From contig JAUSHG010000016.1 in the NCBI GenBank assembly GCA_030648695.1, positions 1 to 6,748 of the forward strand: DNA of 6,748 bases, in the 5' to 3' direction. This stretch comes from a bacterium. GTDB lineage: Bacteria; Patescibacteriota; Minisyncoccia; Phycocordibacterales; UBA10002. Shown piece by piece: positions 4,859 through 6,748 of the stretch. The notes beneath the pieces were generated by a model that ran no database searches, was not told where the DNA came from, and saw nothing but the letters and a program-made list of their open reading frames with translations. Within the stretch, counting starts at the first letter, position 1. Each line of letters opens with the position of its first letter. The position numbers and the translations under genes are program-made.

Positions 4859-5452
4859 TTAAGAATCTTTCCCTTTCAGTAAGTCCGCAAACTCTTTCTG
4901 CACCTTCTCCAGTTTTGGATTAATCACGAGCTCGCAGTACGGATTCCCCGGATGTGTCGCAAAATAATCGTGGTGGTAGTTCTCGGCTTCATAAAATACC
5001 GTGAGAGGCGACACCTTGGTTACAACCGGTTTTCCCAGATTGTTTGACCCCGTTAGAAGCCGCGAGGGCTCGGAGCGTGCCTCTGCTTCTAACGGGGTTG
5101 AGGCGTTGATTTCCGCGATGAATGCTTCTGCCTCTCTTTTCTGCGCGTCTGTCGTGTAAAAAATCGCAGAGCGGTACTGCGTACCTACATCATTGCCTTG
5201 GCGGTTTACTGTCGTCGGGTCGTGGCTTCCGAAAAATACCGTAAGCAAATCGCGATACTTCACCTGCGTCGGGTCGTACTCAATCTGCACACTTTCAGCA
5301 TGCCCTGTTTTCCCGCCGCTCACTTGTTCGTAGGTTGGGTTTTCGGTTGTACCACCGGTGTATCCCGGCAATACCCTGTGCACACCTTTGAGCATCTTAA
5401 ACACGGCCTCGGTGCACCAGAAACAACCTCCGCCAAAAACTGCTTTTTCCAT
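4859..5452 (-). CDS. msrA: Peptide-methionine (S)-S-oxide reductase
   Basis: MsrA reduces the S-epimer of methionine sulfoxide in proteins and free methionine, using thioredoxin-type reductants. The signature GGCFWCTEA is at 8-16 with catalytic C10. GYTGG is at 30-34, the substrate-site E53 lies in GHAESV, and the conserved core runs through GTQYRSAIFY (90-99). YEAENYHHDYF follows at 154-164, and C173 in NPYC is the probable resolving cysteine. The short N-terminus without signal peptide implies the cytosol. Residues 119-136 (TPLEAEARSEPSRLLTGS) are absent from typical MsrA, where the helix EINAS runs directly into NNLGKPVV. They are encoded by a palindromic insertion that keeps the frame. 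All catalytic residues are present, so activity is likely kept. The ATG at 5452 lies six bases after a perfect extended -10 box, which implies a leaderless mRNA. Its link to the metal cluster is functional at most. Confidence 0.97.
   Translation of the reverse strand: MEKAVFGGGCFWCTEAVFKMLKGVHRVLPGYTGGTTENPTYEQVSGGKTGHAESVQIEYDPTQVKYRDLLTVFFGSHDPTTVNRQGNDVGTQYRSAIFYTTDAQKREAEAFIAEINASTPLEAEARSEPSRLLTGSNNLGKPVVTKVSPLTVFYEAENYHHDYFATHPGNPYCELVINPKLEKVQKEFADLLKGKDS
5044..5101 (-). mobile_element. Palindromic MITE-like insertion within msrA
   Basis: A 50-bp element (5048-5097) has 13-bp terminal inverted repeats, CCCCGTTAGAAGC and GCTTCTAACGGGG. Nested inner complementarity (GAGG/CCTC and GCTC/GAGC) makes the whole a long hairpin. 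TTGA flanks it on both sides (5044-5047 and 5098-5101), as expected for a 4-bp target duplication. The net gain is 54 bp, which is 18 codons in frame and without a stop. Removing it restores a standard MsrA loop. It encodes no protein of its own, so it would need a helper activity. Confidence 0.75.
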
Positions 5453-5458
5453 GTGTTC

Positions 5459-5489
5459 ATTATAGCAAAGACGTCAACATACTTGACAA
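5459..5489 (-). promoter_or_regulatory. msrA promoter with extended -10
   Basis: The minus strand carries TGCTATAAT, with TATAAT at 5464-5459 and the extended TG two bases before it. The msrA ATG begins six bases later, so the start point should coincide with the start codon. The best -35 is TTGTCA at 5489-5484 with a long 19-bp spacer, compensated by the extended -10. Confidence 0.75.
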
Positions 5490-5498
5490 TTTTGCTAT
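5462..5498. promoter_or_regulatory. Symmetrical dyad in the divergent promoter region
   Basis: ATAGCAAA (5462-5469) and TTTGCTAT (5491-5498) are perfect inverted arms. Inside them GTCAA (5473-5477) and TTGAC (5483-5487) form a second inverted pair around CATAC, with equal spacing on both sides. The dyad overlaps the msrA -10 box and the -35 box of the plus-strand unit, so one bound regulator could control both. The regulator is unknown. Confidence 0.5.
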
Positions 5499-5510
5499 CG
5501 GCGCTAATAT
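5483..5510 (+). promoter_or_regulatory. Promoter of the short plus-strand unit
   Basis: A consensus TTGACA (5483-5488) and TAATAT (5505-5510) are separated by 16 bp. A TATAAG at 5508-5513 is an alternative -10 with a 19-bp spacer. The predicted start falls at about 5517-5518, on the ATG of the 18-codon ORF. Confidence 0.65.
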
Positions 5511-5517
5511 AAGCGTA

Positions 5518-5574
5518 ATGAAAAACGCAATCGCCATGATGGGCATGATGATGAAAAACCCGCTCGAGGGCTGA
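5518..5574 (+). CDS. Possible 18-aa Met-rich peptide or short RNA
   Basis: The frame encodes MKNAIAMMGMMMKNPLEG and ends in TGA. Six of 18 residues are methionine. A good promoter ends about seven bases before the ATG and a strong terminator follows at 5618-5653. The unit should therefore give a transcript of about 130 nt that starts on the ATG. AACGCAA (5524-5530) can pair with TTGCGTT (5578-5584), enclosing the frame, which may mean the product is a structured RNA rather than a peptide. I recognise no family. The Met-rich composition beside msrA and a copper pump is suggestive but unproven. Confidence 0.4.
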   Translation: MKNAIAMMGMMMKNPLEG

Positions 5575-5617
5575 TTTTTGCGTTGTCTCCTATTTAGATT
5601 TTTAAGCTAAAGAAACC

Positions 5618-5653
5618 AACGAAAAGACCAGCCCGTGAGCTGGTTTTTTCGTT
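5618..5653 (+). terminator. Intrinsic terminator of the short plus-strand unit
   Basis: ACCAGC (5627-5632) pairs with GCTGGT (5639-5644) around CCGTGA. T6 (5644-5649) follows the GC-rich core. The flanking A-run and AACG/CGTT extend the stem, so it could also work on the minus strand, though less strongly. Confidence 0.85.
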
Positions 5654-5760
5654 ATTTAAACGGGAAGTAAAACCATTACGGTTGTTGCTCTTTACAGCGT
5701 GCGCGTGTGCGATGACGCTGTTCCTTGTCAGATACATACACAATAAACGTCAGAATACTT
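5654..5760 (+). other. Upstream region of the DUF62-like gene
   Basis: These 107 bp contain a hairpin, ACAGCGT (5694-5700) with ACGCTGT (5715-5721). There is no clear SD before the ATG at 5761, and no convincing -35/-10 pair (TTGTCA at 5725 has no partner at normal spacing). The promoter of the next gene should lie here, but I cannot place it. Confidence 0.35.
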
Positions 5761-6609
5761 ATGAAACGAAAGTACATACATCTCATCATAGTTACCGACT
5801 GCGGCGGTTCAGACGAAGGCCGGTATAGAATTGCGGCGGAACGTTGTTTTTTCCCGCATGATGTCCGACCTACCTTCTTCGCCACCGAGAGTTTAAATAC
5901 GTTGCACAGCGGATTTACGACTGCTGCTCACGCGCTCTCATCAGTTGACTTCTTTGGGCCGCTGCGAAAAGGCGAACACACCGCGGTGCTTGATAATGCA
6001 GCACCACGACATGGCACTGAAAACGGACGGAAGCTCCGCGGAGAGGAACGTAAGCCCGAAGGAGAGGAAATATATGCTCTTCGTCTTCAAAATGGCGTAT
6101 GGATTGTAGGACCGAATGCCGGCTACAATTTCTACTTCCTGAAGGGTCAGGTGGTGGAATCGTTCCTCGTAACGGATACATCAAAACGCTACACGCCGTT
6201 TCGCTCCATGGAAGTCATGATTCCCACGTTTGCAAAAATCTTCCGAGTGCACAAGCATCCGCATCTCAAGCTGACACCCAAAAAGCTTCAGGTTTCGGAC
6301 GGAGAAAAAGGGGTGTTCGTCGCCGACTGGGACAGCCATGGCAACATTTATCTGGTTTCCACAGTACCTGATAACGCATGGGTTCCCCCGCAAGGCAACA
6401 CCCGCGCCTTCCGGATTGGAAATAAAATTGCCCGTTTGCGACATGTCAACGGCATCTTTGCGGGAAAAACCGGCGAGCAAACGCTCACGGCCGGCAGTTT
6501 GCAGTTAAACGGAAAGCCGGTGTATTACATTGTGGTGGTCGGTGGAAACGCACATTCTCTGTTCGGCAATCCGCCGGTTGGGACCAAGGTGGAAATTGAA
6601 AGGGAGTAG
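5761..6609 (+). CDS. Divergent DUF62 (SAM hydroxide adenosyltransferase-like) protein
   Basis: This 282-aa soluble protein resembles the family that splits S-adenosylmethionine into adenosine and methionine using water (related to SAM-dependent chlorinase and fluorinase). Matching landmarks in order are an N-terminal strand and acidic turn (HLIIVTDCGGSD, 7-18; family TDFG..D), NTLHSG (46-51), HTAVLDNAAPRH (73-84; family VVDPGVG), GVWIVGPNAGY (112-122; family VAPDNG), FRSMEVMIPT (147-156; family FHGRDIFAP) and VFVADWDSHGNIYLV (about 190-204; family DRFGN). Several signature residues differ: the His in FHGRD is absent and the Asp-Arg spacing of the catalytic triad is altered. It may be inactive or act on another substrate. 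The ATG at 5761 was preferred to an in-frame TTG at 5725 because it starts exactly before the first strand. It has its own terminator and appears monocistronic. Confidence 0.62.
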   Translation: MKRKYIHLIIVTDCGGSDEGRYRIAAERCFFPHDVRPTFFATESLNTLHSGFTTAAHALSSVDFFGPLRKGEHTAVLDNAAPRHGTENGRKLRGEERKPEGEEIYALRLQNGVWIVGPNAGYNFYFLKGQVVESFLVTDTSKRYTPFRSMEVMIPTFAKIFRVHKHPHLKLTPKKLQVSDGEKGVFVADWDSHGNIYLVSTVPDNAWVPPQGNTRAFRIGNKIARLRHVNGIFAGKTGEQTLTAGSLQLNGKPVYYIVVVGGNAHSLFGNPPVGTKVEIERE

Positions 6610-6627
6610 CCAATCCTTTCCCGACTC

Positions 6628-6658
6628 CCGCCCAAGTGCAATGCTTGGGCGGTTTTTT
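6628..6658 (+). terminator. Intrinsic terminator after the DUF62-like gene
   Basis: CCGCCCAAG (6628-6636) and CTTGGGCGG (6644-6652) form a perfect 9-bp stem with a 7-nt loop. T6 (6653-6658) follows directly. It lies 18 bp after the TAG stop. Confidence 0.95.
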
Positions 6659-6662
6659 GTAC

Positions 6663-6690
6663 TTGCGCGATTTTGACGGGGTGATATCAT
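6663..6690 (+). promoter_or_regulatory. Likely promoter of the gene leaving the window
   Basis: TTGCGC (6663-6668) and TATCAT (6685-6690) are 16 bp apart. The -10 box equals that of csoR. The start point would be near 6697, three bases before the ATG at 6700. An overlapping alternative is TTGACG (6673-6678) with TTATAT (6696-6701) at 17 bp. Confidence 0.5.
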
Positions 6691-6699
6691 GACCATTAT

Positions 6700-6748
6700 A
6701 TGCAGTACCGGCTTGCCACCGAGAAGACCACGAAGAAAAACTCTCAAT
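6700..6748 (+). CDS. Partial gene, N-terminus only
   Basis: The frame from ATG 6700 reads MQYRLATEKTTKKNSQ and stays open to the window end. It directly follows a terminator and a plausible promoter, with almost no leader. Sixteen residues are too few to name a family. A second ATG at 6689 in another frame is also open but gives a less protein-like, Arg/Pro-rich sequence. Confidence 0.45.
   Translation, partial: MQYRLATEKTTKKNSQ

Larger units (their letters stand above)
5518..5653 (+). ncRNA. Candidate short transcript of unknown function
   Basis: A promoter at 5483-5510 and an intrinsic terminator at 5618-5653 define a stand-alone transcript of about 130 nt. Possible stems are 5524-5530 with 5578-5584, TTTAG (5593-5597) with CTAAA (5607-5611), and the terminator hairpin. 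It matches no RNA family I recognise. It may simply be the mRNA of the 18-codon ORF. Confidence 0.35.

Noticed and set aside
5044..5101. Possible CRISPR repeat or tRNA-like fold in the msrA hairpin
   Set aside because: It is a single copy without spacers, and the structure is a simple long hairpin rather than a cloverleaf.
5725..5760. TTG start adding 12 residues to the DUF62-like protein
   Set aside because: The family normally begins right before the first beta strand, which the ATG at 5761 provides.

Overview
This window most resembles an ultra-small bacterium of the Patescibacteria (Candidate Phyla Radiation), perhaps a Parcubacteria-type lineage. That is an inference. It rests on very tight packing, gene starts that mostly lack Shine-Dalgarno sequences, several -10 boxes placed about 6-7 nt before an ATG (apparently leaderless mRNAs), and many small palindromic repeats, some inside genes. 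All confidently called genes read through in the standard code and end in TAA or TAG.

Layout. Positions 1-128 hold no confidently called gene and end in a long palindrome that touches the stop codon of an unrecognised 274-aa minus-strand protein (129-953). Next comes a 162-bp gap with two REP-like hairpins. From 1116 to 4754 lies a minus-strand metal-resistance cluster. In transcription order it is a CsoR-family repressor, a DsrE-family sulfur-relay-like protein, a small membrane SHOCT protein, a small DUF5676-type membrane protein, and a CopB-type P1B-3 ATPase with a His-rich N-terminus, a heavy-metal-binding domain and a CPH motif. Upstream, also on the minus strand, is msrA (4859-5452). 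It starts from a region divergent to a short plus-strand unit (promoter at 5483, 18-codon Met-rich ORF, terminator at 5618-5653). A plus-strand gene for a divergent DUF62 (SAM hydroxide adenosyltransferase-like) protein follows (5761-6609) and ends at a textbook terminator. A new plus-strand gene appears to begin at 6700 and leaves the window.

How it works together. The csoR promoter carries a near-perfect G/C-tract dyad of the CsoR operator type between its -35 and -10 boxes. Metal binding by the repressor should therefore release transcription of the sensor, the DsrE protein, the small membrane proteins and probably the efflux ATPase. MsrA repairs oxidised methionine and fits a metal or oxidative stress theme, but it has its own promoter.

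The most striking feature is repeats embedded in genes. msrA carries a 50-bp palindromic element flanked by a TTGA direct repeat, adding exactly 18 codons in frame at a surface loop. The ATPase carries a 19-bp inverted repeat plus an A/C-rich repetitive tract in its actuator domain and a related 14-bp tandem duplication in a TM1-TM2 loop. A perfect 48-bp inverted repeat spans the dsrE stop and the next gene's start. This suggests several palindromic repeat families that tolerate, or are selected for, in-frame insertion into proteins, comparable in concept to Rickettsia palindromic elements.
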